A stretch of 40,836 nt of DNA, taken from contig JANXWY010000319.1 of NCBI GenBank assembly GCA_025350905.1, forward strand, positions 1-40,836, in the 5' to 3' direction. Numbering within the stretch: the stretch's first letter is position 1; each line of letters starts with the position of its first letter. This document shows positions 1 through 8,145 of this stretch, one piece after another. Made by a program: the position numbers and the translations under genes. The notes beneath the pieces were generated by a model. The model saw nothing but the letters and a program-made list of their open reading frames with translations. It was not told where the DNA came from and searched no databases. Source of the DNA: Verrucomicrobiota bacterium (GTDB lineage Bacteria; Verrucomicrobiota; Verrucomicrobiia; Limisphaerales; JADLHS01).

Positions 1-1394
1 AAATTCATGGCGGCGTCATCCAGGACGAGCACCCAGTCAAGTTGCTCCCCGAGGTCCGGCGGGGTGAACTCCCGTTCGCCGGCCTTCGGGAATTCGCCGA
101 TCACTTTGGCGCGGCCGTCGCGGGGATTGAACCACCAGGCCCGAACCGTGGCGCCCTGGATGACATCCAGGCGCACCTTGAACGGCCGGCCGATCGGGGC
201 GTAAACCATCGCGTAGGTGCCGTTGCTGTCGCGGGTCGCGGCAAAGTGGTAACGTCCGGCCCCGGGCACGCTCGTCGGCACCCGGTCGGTGACGATGAGT
301 GAATCATCCGGGATGCGCGTCAGGAACGGGCGCGATTCCATCAGCGCCCGGCCGTGTTGCATTTGCGCCGCCCCCGGCTGGTTGATGGCCTCGGTCCAGG
401 GCAGCAGCGGATTGTTGATCGGCACTTTGCCCGGCGACCACATTTGCCAGACGGAATGGTGGCCATAAGTGTGCCCGCACGCGCCGCTGAACAAATCCCA
501 ATAGAGCGGGCGGCGTACATCGGCGGCGATGGAATGGCCAAATTTTTTGGCGTCGAACGAGATCGGGTGATCTTCGTAGATGGGCTCGCCGTCGAGCACC
601 GGCTTGGCGGGCGTGCGGTCGTAATCCCGGCGCGTGCCATCGTAACGACCGGTGAACTCCGCAGTGTGGCCATTTTGCCGCAGGTTGAAATCCAGCCAGT
701 CATCGTCATGGAACCAAGTGGCGGAGCCGTTGCCGCCGGGCGGATGGAAAGTCATCAAGTGATTGCCGCCATCGCCGTGGCGCAAGCCGCGCGCCATGGC
801 ACGGATGATTTCTTTTTGCTCGGCCGTATCCACTCCGCGATCGCCGCCGAGGATCCAGATCAAACCGGCGTCCTTGTACCGCTGGCCCAACCATTCCCCG
901 TAGCGTTCGGCCTTCGCCACGGTGAAGAGCGGTTGGCGCGTCTCCGACTGGTCGTGCCAGAAACGACCCCACGTCGGGAGGAAACCCAGGTACAGGCCGC
1001 GCTGGTTGGCCTCCCTGACGATGAAGTCCACCTGGTCCCAGTAATCATTGGCCGGGCCATCCTTCACGGCGGGCTGGTCGACGTCGTGGTCCACGAAGGG
1101 CAGATCGCCGTACGCATTCGGGTCGGTGTCGCCATCAAGTTCGGCGATGGCCACGGCTTGGAGCACGGTGAACTTCCGCGCCGCGCGGTTTTCCAGCAAG
1201 CGGATGGCGTCCTCGCGATTGAGGCGGTGAAAGAGTTCCCACGTCGTGTCGCCCAGGTAGAAAAAGGGTTGGCCCTCCGCCGTAACGAGGAAGTGTTGGT
1301 TCGCGGAGACCTTGAGTTTCGGCAACGGCGCGGCCGGGATGGAATCCCCCAGCCAGCTGGCGGCGGCGATCAGACAGAGGTGAGCGGTATTCAT
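1..1394 (-). CDS. DUF4038 / GH140-like glycoside hydrolase, 3' end cut by window edge
   Basis: The ORF track misses this gene because its stop lies left of the window. The minus frame stays open from an ATG at 1394 to base 1 (about 464 residues). A signal-peptide-like start ([15 protein letters not shown]) precedes the DUF4038 hallmark [19 protein letters not shown] at about residues 40-60. Next come an (alpha/beta)8-barrel-like region with [19 protein letters not shown] and [12 protein letters not shown], and a C-terminal PF12904-like 'collagen-binding' beta domain ([11 protein letters not shown]). Known relatives include apiosidase-type GH140 enzymes acting on plant polysaccharide side chains. 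Secretion and a glycan substrate are inferred; the exact sugar cannot be told. The plus-strand 348-aa ORF over the same bases is a shadow. Confidence 0.85.
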   Translation of the reverse strand, partial: MNTAHLCLIAAASWLGDSIPAAPLPKLKVSANQHFLVTAEGQPFFYLGDTTWELFHRLNREDAIRLLENRAARKFTVLQAVAIAELDGDTDPNAYGDLPFVDHDVDQPAVKDGPANDYWDQVDFIVREANQRGLYLGFLPTWGRFWHDQSETRQPLFTVAKAERYGEWLGQRYKDAGLIWILGGDRGVDTAEQKEIIRAMARGLRHGDGGNHLMTFHPPGGNGSATWFHDDDWLDFNLRQNGHTAEFTGRYDGTRRDYDRTPAKPVLDGEPIYEDHPISFDAKKFGHSIAADVRRPLYWDLFSGACGHTYGHHSVWQMWSPGKVPINNPLLPWTEAINQPGAAQMQHGRALMESRPFLTRIPDDSLIVTDRVPTSVPGAGRYHFAATRDSNGTYAMVYAPIGRPFKVRLDVIQGATVRAWWFNPRDGRAKVIGEFPKAGEREFTPPDLGEQLDWVLVLDDAAMN

Positions 1395-1538
1395 AAATAA
1401 AACAGGTGAGCGGTCAGGTCGAAAATGAAACAGCCGCCGAGGACTGGTGCCCGGGCCGGCGCTGGGAAGGGAAGGCTCGCTTCGTCCCAGAGTCCGAGCT
1501 CGGCGCGGCCCAGGAATGCCTTCGCGCAATATTAATAT

Positions 1539-2465
1539 TTAGTCCCCGGCGGCCATGGTCCACATGCCTTTCGGGTTGCTGGTCGTGCCGCTCCCAACGG
1601 TTTCCGTGGTCTTGTGTAACCCTACGTGGCCGTCGTGGAAGAGGTAATTAAACCGGAGCGAATGCAGGCCGTAGGAAAGCGATCCATAGGTATTGCCGGT
1701 CGCGCTGACGTTGGCCACGGGAGTAATTTGAATGCAGTCTTCGCTCACCCCGGAGGGAGCGGTCGGTCCGGGTCCGGCGCAAAAGGAGGGCCAATCGTTG
1801 CCCGCCATGTTCCGGCCATTGGCGAGTTCGGCCAGGAGGATGGTGCCGGCCTGATCCCGCACTTGCGCGACCTTAAATCCGCGAGGCTCCCAATTGAAGG
1901 TCGCGGGGGCCGACCCGCGCAGATTGTAAAAAATTCCCACCCCCATGACGCCGCTGTTGGGCAAGGCCGCGTTGCCCATGGTCAGCATGAAGTTAGGACC
2001 CGCCCAGTTCATGGCGTAAGAGCGCCGCGCGGCAAACGCATTCAGCCACGACTCGGCTTTCGGAAACTCGATCCGATCCGCCGGACAGCGGAGCACCTTG
2101 GGAGTGACCCCGGGTGGAGTGACGCCGAACAACAAGTCCTGATCGCTGGCTCGCCCGCCAATATAACGGTTGATGTAATCGTCCCAGGTCAATTGATAGG
2201 TAACGTCGCCCGTCGAATAAACGGCAGGGGGATACATTTCCTCGCGGTCATTCGTAAACAGGGTGAGCCCGAGCCCTAGTTGTTTCATGTTGGACATGCA
2301 GAGCGTACGCTGGGCCCGGGCTTTGGCCTTGTTCAACGCGGGCAGGAGCAGCGCCGCTAGAATTGCAATGATGGCGATGACCACGAGCAACTCAATCAAG
2401 GTGAAAGCCCGCAGGCCCCGCCTAGGGAAGCCACGGGCGGATCTGGGTACGGGGAATGAATTCAT
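1539..2465 (-). CDS. Type II secretion-like pseudopilin (prepilin N-terminal cleavage/methylation, DUF1559-like)
   Basis: About 308 aa. After a short basic leader the protein has the class III prepilin signal [20 protein letters not shown], with peptidase cleavage expected just before FTLIE (here A, not the usual G, precedes F). A globular domain follows and ends with the H-x9-DG-like motif [16 protein letters not shown]. Such proteins are very abundant in Verrucomicrobiota and Planctomycetota, where they form pilus- or T2SS-like fibres of mostly unknown role. I chose the ATG at 2465 over the tracked GTG at 2489. It keeps a short basic leader, has a weak GGAAA upstream, and lies just downstream of a promoter-like TTGCAC-N16-TAGATT. 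No other pilus gene is adjacent, so it looks like an orphan minor pseudopilin. Confidence 0.9.
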   Translation of the reverse strand: MNSFPVPRSARGFPRRGLRAFTLIELLVVIAIIAILAALLLPALNKAKARAQRTLCMSNMKQLGLGLTLFTNDREEMYPPAVYSTGDVTYQLTWDDYINRYIGGRASDQDLLFGVTPPGVTPKVLRCPADRIEFPKAESWLNAFAARRSYAMNWAGPNFMLTMGNAALPNSGVMGVGIFYNLRGSAPATFNWEPRGFKVAQVRDQAGTILLAELANGRNMAGNDWPSFCAGPGPTAPSGVSEDCIQITPVANVSATGNTYGSLSYGLHSLRFNYLFHDGHVGLHKTTETVGSGTTSNPKGMWTMAAGD

Positions 2466-2489
2466 AAAATTTCCAATTGGACTGGCCAC

Positions 2490-2517
2490 AATCTACAACC
2501 CCAAACCCACCGTGCAA
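2490..2517 (-). promoter_or_regulatory. Candidate promoter of the pseudopilin gene
   Basis: Read on the minus strand: TTGCAC, a 16-nt spacer, then TAGATT. A transcript from here would have a leader of about 17 nt to the ATG at 2465, containing GGAAA. Sigma-70-like by eye only; no transcript data. Confidence 0.35.
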
Positions 2518-2630
2518 CCAACTAAATCAGGAGGCATCCAGGTCGTCCGCTGGGTCGAAGTGCAGGTTCTGAGGTCCTGCCGGTCGCGGCTCACCGGAAG
2601 GTGACGGTGAGCGGGGCACTCGAGGCCCAC

Positions 2631-2656
2631 GCCCGACAAAATCCCACTTGTCGGGC
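2631..2656. promoter_or_regulatory. Hairpin/operator-like inverted repeat upstream of the ABC exporter
   Basis: GCCCGACAA and TTGTCGGGC form a perfect 9-bp inverted repeat around an 8-nt centre, ending 26 bp before the exporter ATG. Its right arm contains TTGTCG (2648-2653). With TACCAT at 2670-2675 (16-nt spacer) that could be the -35/-10 of a promoter firing almost at the ATG. A regulator bound here would cover the -35. A terminator role is less likely because no T-run follows. Confidence 0.4.
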
Positions 2657-2682
2657 CGGCGCTTCGGCCTACCATCGCCGGC

Positions 2683-3615
2683 ATGGGTTTGCTTCGAGTT
2701 GAGGGGTTATTCAAAGCCTTCGCGGCGATCCGCGCGGTGGACTCCGTCAGCTTTGAGGTGCGACCCGGCGAAATCTACGGCCTGCTTGGGCCCAATGGCG
2801 CGGGCAAGACCACCACCATCTCCATGATCTCCGGCTTGCTCGAGCCGGACGCCGGGGAAGTTATCGTAGACGGCACCCCGTTTGGTTCCGATCCCCAAAA
2901 AGCCAAACGCATCATGGGGGTTGTGCCTCAGGAGCTGGCAATTTACGAGGAACTCACCGGGCGCGAGAATCTGGAATTCTGGGGCCGCATGGCCGGTTTG
3001 AGTTCCGGCGATGCGAAGGCGCGAGCCAGCGAAGTGCTCGCCGCGCTGACCCTCACCGAGCGCGCGAAGGACGCGGTGAAGACTTATTCTGGCGGCATGA
3101 AGCGCCGGATCAATCTGGGCTGCGCCTTGCTTCACCGACCAAAACTGCTTTTGCTCGACGAACCGACCGTGGGCATTGATCCGCAGGCGCGGCTGAACAT
3201 TCTGGAATTTATCCGCGGCCTCCGCGCGACCGGCACCGCGATCCTTTACACCACGCACTACCTCGAAGAAGCCGAGTCGCTTTGCCGACGGGTAGGCATT
3301 ATTGACCACGGCAAACTGCTCGCCGAGGGCACGCTAAAGGAATTGCAGGAGCGTCTCGGTGGGGATCGTTTGTTCGTGTTGGAAGCTGACCTTAAGGATA
3401 TTTCACCGGATTCGTGGGCTGGATTTCACCAGCGTTTCCGCGTCATACAAAAGACCGAGCGGCAGTTGGTCGTGTCGGCCATCGGCTCGCGTGATCCGTC
3501 CGACTGCCTCAAGGATTTGCTCGGGCTTCCGGTCCAGGTCGAGAACGTCACGCTCAAACGGCCCAGCCTGAACGATGTGTTCCTGCAACTCACGGGCCGC
3601 GATTTGAGAGAATAA
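2683..3615 (+). CDS. ABC transporter ATP-binding protein (ABC-2/NatA-DrrA type)
   Basis: 310 aa, normal length for this family. It has Walker A GPNGAGKTT at residues 36-44, a Q-loop VPQE near 82, the signature YSGGMKRR at 135-142, Walker B LLLLDE at 155-160, and an H-loop His in YTTHYLEE near 192. The C-terminal 90 residues form the extension typical of drug, Na+ or polysaccharide exporters with ABC-2 permeases. It powers export by the two permeases encoded immediately downstream (27-bp gap, then an ATGA overlap). Substrate is unknown: the YbhF/YhhJ and DrrA families cover drugs, lipids and ions. Cytoplasmic face of the inner membrane. Confidence 0.95.
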   Translation: MGLLRVEGLFKAFAAIRAVDSVSFEVRPGEIYGLLGPNGAGKTTTISMISGLLEPDAGEVIVDGTPFGSDPQKAKRIMGVVPQELAIYEELTGRENLEFWGRMAGLSSGDAKARASEVLAALTLTERAKDAVKTYSGGMKRRINLGCALLHRPKLLLLDEPTVGIDPQARLNILEFIRGLRATGTAILYTTHYLEEAESLCRRVGIIDHGKLLAEGTLKELQERLGGDRLFVLEADLKDISPDSWAGFHQRFRVIQKTERQLVVSAIGSRDPSDCLKDLLGLPVQVENVTLKRPSLNDVFLQLTGRDLRE

Positions 3616-3642
3616 TTTCACCGGCCCCAACTACAGCGGCGC

Positions 3643-5022
3643 ATGAACCCACCCGGAACGCCCCTTACCCCGTCCCTCTCCCCATCGGGTGGGGAGAGGG
3701 TGTCCGAAAGACGGGAGCGGGGTATCTTCAACCTGCTGCGGGTTCTGCTCGCGAAAGATTTGCGCCGGGCCGGGCGCAACCCGCTCCCCGTGTTCATCAA
3801 CTTGCTCATTCCATTGTGCATCACCGCGCTGGTCGGTCTCGCGTTTGGCGGTAAATCGGACAGCGGCGGTTTGGGGCGCATCCGGTTTGCCGTCGTGGAC
3901 GAGGACAAGACGGTGCTCACCGATTTTCTGCGCGGCGCGGCGAACCAGCGCGAAGGGGGCAAGTATCTCGAACCGGTTTTCCTGGAACGCGACGAGGCCT
4001 TACGTCTGATCAACGACAACCAGATCAGCGCCGTCCTCATCATTCCGACCAACTTCTCGCGCAACTATCTCCTCGGCCGGGCAGGAGTGAGCCTGGAACT
4101 GGTCAAGAATCCGGCGCAGTCAATTCATCCCGCCGTGCTGGAGGAATTATTGGGCGCGGTGGTCACCGCGTTGAATGCCATCGCACGCAATTTGCAGTCT
4201 GAGTTTCCGGATTGGCAGCGGGTTTTTGAGGGCGAAGTTGATTACAAAGTAGTCGCGGCGCTGATCGAACGCGCGGGCGACAAACTCAAGCGGGCCGGGA
4301 AGTTCATCAATCCACCACTGGTCCTGTACGAAAAAGATGTCCCGACGGATGCTTCCAAGGACCAGCCCGCAGGCGCCGTCAAGCGGACGACGCAAAAAGC
4401 CGATCCCGTCTCCGGTATCTTCGGCTATCTGCTGACCGGCATGGCGGGCATGTTTCTGTTGTTTCTGGCGAGCAACGCCACGACCGATCTGCACCGCGAA
4501 ATTCGGCAATGCACGTTTGCGCGGTATCACACGTTGCATCATCAGTTATCTCCTTTCCTGGCGAGCAAACTACTGTTCACCGTGGTGGTGCTTTTGATTT
4601 GCAGCACCATTCTGCTGGGCGGCGGCGGCCTGGTCTTTCGAGTGGCTTGGCGGCATCCCGCCGCGCTCGCGGGCTTGGCGCTGGGCTATGCATTTTTCGC
4701 GGCCGGCCTGATGGCGATGCTGGTGGCGTTGATCCCCGATGAACGCAAAGCCGGAGCTCTCAACACCGTCGTCGGCATGGCGCTGGGCCTCGCCGGCGGG
4801 TGCATGTTCCCCCCACAAGGGCTCCCCGCTTTCCTGCGCGATCACGTCACGCCGTGGTTGCCGACCTTCTGGTTCGTGGACACTGCGCGCAATCTTCAGT
4901 ACGGTAGCGGCGAAGTCGCCTGGGTTTCGGCGCTGCTCAAGCTGCTCGGGCTCAGCCTGGTGCTGTTGGCGTTGGCGGCGCTGTTGTTTCGCCGGCAATT
5001 CCGGGCGGGAGGTCGCCCATGA
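3643..5022 (+). CDS. ABC-2 type transporter permease, first subunit
   Basis: Up to 459 aa. It has an N-terminal TM (NPLPVFINLLIPLCITALVG), a large extracytoplasmic domain of about 200 residues, and five or six C-terminal TM segments starting near GIFGYLLTGMAGMFLLFLAS. This is the standard ABC-2 (YhhJ/YbhS-like) layout. The first 27 codons are translated from a dispersed palindromic repeat (TPLTPSLSPSGGERVSERRERG), so the true start may be the in-frame GTG at 3700, which follows GGAGAGG directly. Neither start has well-spaced Shine-Dalgarno. It overlaps the second permease by ATGA, suggesting translational coupling and a heterodimeric channel. Confidence 0.9.
   Translation: MNPPGTPLTPSLSPSGGERVSERRERGIFNLLRVLLAKDLRRAGRNPLPVFINLLIPLCITALVGLAFGGKSDSGGLGRIRFAVVDEDKTVLTDFLRGAANQREGGKYLEPVFLERDEALRLINDNQISAVLIIPTNFSRNYLLGRAGVSLELVKNPAQSIHPAVLEELLGAVVTALNAIARNLQSEFPDWQRVFEGEVDYKVVAALIERAGDKLKRAGKFINPPLVLYEKDVPTDASKDQPAGAVKRTTQKADPVSGIFGYLLTGMAGMFLLFLASNATTDLHREIRQCTFARYHTLHHQLSPFLASKLLFTVVVLLICSTILLGGGGLVFRVAWRHPAALAGLALGYAFFAAGLMAMLVALIPDERKAGALNTVVGMALGLAGGCMFPPQGLPAFLRDHVTPWLPTFWFVDTARNLQYGSGEVAWVSALLKLLGLSLVLLALAALLFRRQFRAGGRP
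3661..3724. repeat. Palindromic repeat family A, copy 1 (at permease N-terminus)
   Basis: The core CCCTCTCCCCATCGGGTGGGGAGAGGG (3674-3700) forms a perfect 11-bp stem with a short loop. It is flanked by the family's outer arms CCCCTTACCCCGT and ACGGGAGCGGGGT. It is read in frame as the first residues of the permease ORF. Other copies lie at about 14979, 38541, 38655, 39149 and 40079. Confidence 0.85.
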
Positions 5023-6152
5023 AACGCATCCGGGCCATCGGCCACAACGACCTCCGGCTCTTCCTAAAAAACAAGTCCGCCTACATCTGGCTCTTCGCCG
5101 TGCCGCTGGCGTTTGTTTACTTCATGGGCTTTGCGAACCGCGGCCCGGGCGATCCCTATAATCGCCGGCCGCCGGTGTTGGTGGAAAACCACGACCCCGG
5201 TTTCCTTGGCCGCATCTTCCTCGATGAACTGGACACCCAGGGCATGTGGCTGTTGCACCCGACGAATCACGAAACCACGGCGCGCACCATCCGGATCCCC
5301 ACCAACTTCACGAGCCGCGTGCTCGGGGGCGAGCAAAGCAAGGTGGGTTTCTTTCAGCGCGACGGTTCGGCGGAAGCGGATGCGGCCCTCATCGAAGTCC
5401 GGCTGGTGCGCGCGTTGATCGCGATGAACAGCCATTTGCTCGAAGCCGCGACCCAGACCAACGCCCCGGCAACCATCACGGAAGCACAACTCCGCGCGGT
5501 CCGGCTGAAACCCGATCCCGTGAGTCTCCAGGCAACTTTCGCCGGCCGCAAACCCGTTCCGTCCGGATTTAACTTTTCGCTCCCGGGCAATCTGGTGATG
5601 TATCTGATGATGAACCTGATGATCTTTGGCGGCGCCAGCGTGGCGGCCGAGCGCCGCAACGGCGTGATCCGCCGGTTACTGGTCCATCCCGTAACGAAGT
5701 TCGAACTGATCCTGGGGAAGATCTACGGCCTGATGTTGCTGGGTGCGGTGCAAATCCTCTTCTTCCTCGCGGTGGGAAAATTCGCCCTGGGAGTCAATCT
5801 GGGGGCGAACTTGCCGGCGGTCACTTTGACGTTGCTCGTGCTGGGTTGGGTCGGCAGTTCGCTGGGCGTGCTCATCGGCTCGCTGTTTGCCGCCGAAGAT
5901 CGCGTCACGGGGACCTGTGTGCTGACCAGCCTGTTGATGGGCGCGTTGGGCGGTTGCTGGTGGCCGTTGGAGATCGCCCCGCCCGCCTTCCAGACCATGG
6001 CGCTTTGCCTGCCCACCGGTTGGGCGTTGAAGGCACTGCATCAACTCATCAGCTTCGGCAGCGGATTCGGCGCCGTGCTGGTGCCGCTGGCTGTTTTGCT
6101 CGGGTTCGGCACCGCCGCCAATTTGCTGGCGGCGCGTTATTTCCGAAGCTGA
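5019..6152 (+). CDS. ABC-2 type transporter permease, second subunit
   Basis: 377 aa. A TM near residues 20-37 (AYIWLFAVPLAFVYFMGFAN) is followed by a periplasmic domain of about 150 residues. At the C-terminus are five or six TM helices including NLVMYLMMNLMIFGGASVA, with the family's cytoplasmic loop AAERRNGVIRRLLVHPV. It starts at the ATG overlapping the stop of the first permease (ATGA at 5019-5022) and so is almost certainly co-translated with it. The three-gene set (ATPase plus two paralogous permeases) is complete except for a membrane-fusion protein, which is not found nearby. The 153 bp after the stop hold no gene; a tiny CGGAC/GTCCG hairpin is the only structure seen there. Confidence 0.92.
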   Translation: MKRIRAIGHNDLRLFLKNKSAYIWLFAVPLAFVYFMGFANRGPGDPYNRRPPVLVENHDPGFLGRIFLDELDTQGMWLLHPTNHETTARTIRIPTNFTSRVLGGEQSKVGFFQRDGSAEADAALIEVRLVRALIAMNSHLLEAATQTNAPATITEAQLRAVRLKPDPVSLQATFAGRKPVPSGFNFSLPGNLVMYLMMNLMIFGGASVAAERRNGVIRRLLVHPVTKFELILGKIYGLMLLGAVQILFFLAVGKFALGVNLGANLPAVTLTLLVLGWVGSSLGVLIGSLFAAEDRVTGTCVLTSLLMGALGGCWWPLEIAPPAFQTMALCLPTGWALKALHQLISFGSGFGAVLVPLAVLLGFGTAANLLAARYFRS

Positions 6153-6305
6153 GCCTCGGCCACGACAGGCTTCGGGTCCGCTCCTGCCATCCATATTTTC
6201 AAACCGGACTTGTCCGACGGGAGCGCCTTTCGCATCATTCCACCAAACCCAGCGCACCTCCGCGAGGAAGAGATGGCCAGCCGGGAGTGACGCGCCTCAT
6301 CCAGC

Positions 6306-6848
6306 TCACAACTTGAGAATCCATTCCGCGGCGGCGGTCAAATTATCCACGATCACGGCGCGGGTGAGTTGCGCGGCGGCGTCGCGCTCCACTTGTCGGC
6401 CGTAACCGGTGCGGACGAGCAGGCTGGCCTGAACGCCCGCGTTCCAGCCACACTCGAGATCAATCAGTTTGTCCCCGATCATAAAACTGCGGGCCAGGCC
6501 CAGGCCGAACTCATCCCGAGCCTCGAACAAAAACTGCGGTGAAGGCTTGCGCCCGCGACTCGGCTGGTCCGGAGCTTCCGGGGCGACGAAGATTTTCTGA
6601 AAAGTCACGCCGTGTTGCCCGAAGTCCCGGACCACGCGGGCATTGACTTGGGCCACGTCCGCCAAGGTGAAATAGCCGCGGCCCACGCCGGACTGGTTGG
6701 TGACGAGGAACAAGCTAAACCCCGCTTCCGCCAGGCGCTGTAGGCTCGCAAACGCATCCGGGAAAACTTCGACCTGCGCCGGGTCGCAGAGATATTCCTT
6801 CTCCTGGATAATTGTCCCGTCGCGGTCGAGGAAAATGGCGCGCTTCAT
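6306..6848 (-). CDS. gmhB: HAD-IIIA hydrolase, GmhB-like D-glycero-D-manno-heptose-1,7-bisphosphate 7-phosphatase
   Basis: 180 aa from the ATG at 6848; the longer tracked ORF adds an unlikely N-terminus. HAD motif I is FLDRDGTI near residue 8, motif II LFLVTNQSGVGRG near 47-60, motif III the Lys in RGRKPSP, and motif IV FMIGDKLIDLECG. GmhB removes the 7-phosphate during ADP-heptose synthesis for LPS core. The loop that in E. coli GmhB binds zinc through Cys/His (CPHHP...CDCRKP) is APEAPDQPSRGRKP here, with no cysteine, so this is a zinc-less variant. Relatives include histidinol-phosphatase, so substrate is not certain. No other heptose gene is adjacent. It converges with the ABC exporter operon. 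Confidence 0.82.
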   Translation of the reverse strand: MKRAIFLDRDGTIIQEKEYLCDPAQVEVFPDAFASLQRLAEAGFSLFLVTNQSGVGRGYFTLADVAQVNARVVRDFGQHGVTFQKIFVAPEAPDQPSRGRKPSPQFLFEARDEFGLGLARSFMIGDKLIDLECGWNAGVQASLLVRTGYGRQVERDAAAQLTRAVIVDNLTAAAEWILKL

Positions 6849-6990
6849 GATTCGTTGCGGAGGTATTGTGCCGCCGGCTGGGCTGGAGCAAAACATAAAA
6901 GAAGGGCGACCGGTGTCGTGGGCGCAAGGCGCAATCGGCTTTCCGAATCCAATCCGGACCGCGCCGTTTCTTTCCACGGATAATTCTAGT

Positions 6991-7020
6991 TTGTCCAAGC
7001 GTGCGTTTCTGCTGCATAGT
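6991..7020 (+). promoter_or_regulatory. Candidate promoter of the PQQ-propeller gene
   Basis: TTGTCC, an 18-nt spacer, then CATAGT, followed by only 6 nt before the GTG at 7027. If used, the transcript would begin at or next to the start codon (leaderless), matching the lack of a Shine-Dalgarno sequence. Confidence 0.35.
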
Positions 7021-7026
7021 TGCCGG

Positions 7027-8145
7027 GTGAAAGTGACCATCGCAAGTATGGCTTGGCTGTGGGTGTGGTTGGGCGGGGTATTTGTTACCACGGGCAGGGC
7101 GGCGGACTGGCCCATGTTCCGGGGCCAGCCCGCGTTGACCGGCATCGCGCCGGGGCAACTCCCGGAAAAACCCGCGTTGCTGTGGACCTTCAAAACCACC
7201 GGCCCCGTGAAATCCTCGGCGGCCATCGTGGGAAATCGCGTCTTCGTGGGCTCGGATGATCATAATTTGTACGCGCTCGACTTCGCGACCGGCAAAAAAA
7301 TCTGGGCCTTTACCAACAGCGACGCGATTGAATCTTCCCCCCTGGTATTGGACGGAAAAGTTTTTGTGGGCTCGAGCGATGCCAACCTCTACGCGCTCGA
7401 CGCGGCTACCGGCAAGCAAGTTTGGAAATACACCACCGGCGACAAAATCCTGGGGGCGCCCAACTGGTTTGTTTCGGGTGGGCAGACCAACGTGCTGATT
7501 GGCAGCTACGATTTCAAACTCCACTGCCTGGCGGCCGCCACGGGCAAGAGCAACTGGGTTTATGAATCGGCCAATTACATCAATGGTTCCCCGGCCGTGG
7601 CGGCGGGGCAGACGGTGTTTGGCGGTTGCGATGGCCTCTTGTACGTCATTGCGCTGGCTGACGGCTCCCAATCGCGGAGCAATGAAATCGGCGCGCCCAT
7701 CGCGGCGTCGGTGGCCCTGGCCGACGGGCGGGCCTACTTCGGCCATTATGAAAATCAATTTCTCTGCGCCGATCTGAAAGCGGGCACGAACGCGTGGTCC
7801 TTTCACGACCGGCAATTCCCGTATTTTTCTTCGCCCGCGGTGACGCAAGATCGCGTGCTGTTTGGCGGACGCGATAAAATGCTGCATTGTGTGAATCGGG
7901 CCGATGGCCAAAGCGTCTGGACCTTTGCCACGCGCGGGCGGGTGGACAGCTCGCCGGTCGTCTGCGGCGACAAGGTCGTGGTCGGCTCGGATGACGGGCG
8001 CGTGTATCTGGTCAGCCTGAGTGACGGCAAAGAACTCTGGTCCTATGAAATCGGCCAGCCGGTCGCCAGTTCCCCCGCCGTGGCGGACGGGAAAATTGTG
8101 ATCGGCAGCGATGATGGCAGCGTTTATTGTTTTGGCAGCAAATGA
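7027..8145 (+). CDS. Secreted PQQ-binding-like beta-propeller (outer membrane assembly BamB-like) repeat protein
   Basis: About 372 aa. The signal peptide VKVTIASMAWLWVWLGGVFVTTGRA is followed by DWPMFRG, a common N-terminus of these proteins. Then come about seven or eight blade repeats of the form VFVGSDDHNLYALDFATGKKIWAF, ending with KIVIGSDDGSVYCF. The fold is an 8-bladed PQQ/quinoprotein-like propeller. Catalytic quinoprotein residues are not evident, so a binding or scaffold role outside the cytoplasm is more likely than dehydrogenase activity. The start is GTG 7027 (gives a basic n-region) rather than ATG 7048; the tracked start at 6697 overlaps gmhB and is unlikely. The stop overlaps the next ATG (ATGA), so it is coupled to the peptidase gene. 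Confidence 0.88.
   Translation: MKVTIASMAWLWVWLGGVFVTTGRAADWPMFRGQPALTGIAPGQLPEKPALLWTFKTTGPVKSSAAIVGNRVFVGSDDHNLYALDFATGKKIWAFTNSDAIESSPLVLDGKVFVGSSDANLYALDAATGKQVWKYTTGDKILGAPNWFVSGGQTNVLIGSYDFKLHCLAAATGKSNWVYESANYINGSPAVAAGQTVFGGCDGLLYVIALADGSQSRSNEIGAPIAASVALADGRAYFGHYENQFLCADLKAGTNAWSFHDRQFPYFSSPAVTQDRVLFGGRDKMLHCVNRADGQSVWTFATRGRVDSSPVVCGDKVVVGSDDGRVYLVSLSDGKELWSYEIGQPVASSPAVADGKIVIGSDDGSVYCFGSK

Noticed and set aside
354-1400. 348-aa plus-strand ORF
   Set aside because: Antisense shadow: the minus frame carries clear DUF4038 motifs ([10 protein letters not shown]) and runs off the window edge.
6153-6305. Rho-independent terminator between convergent genes
   Set aside because: Only a 5-bp CGGAC/GTCCG stem and no T-run; not enough to call.
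6697-7026. Upstream extension of the PQQ-propeller ORF
   Set aside because: Overlaps the start of gmhB on the other strand; a signal peptide and promoter-like sequence mark the start near 7027.
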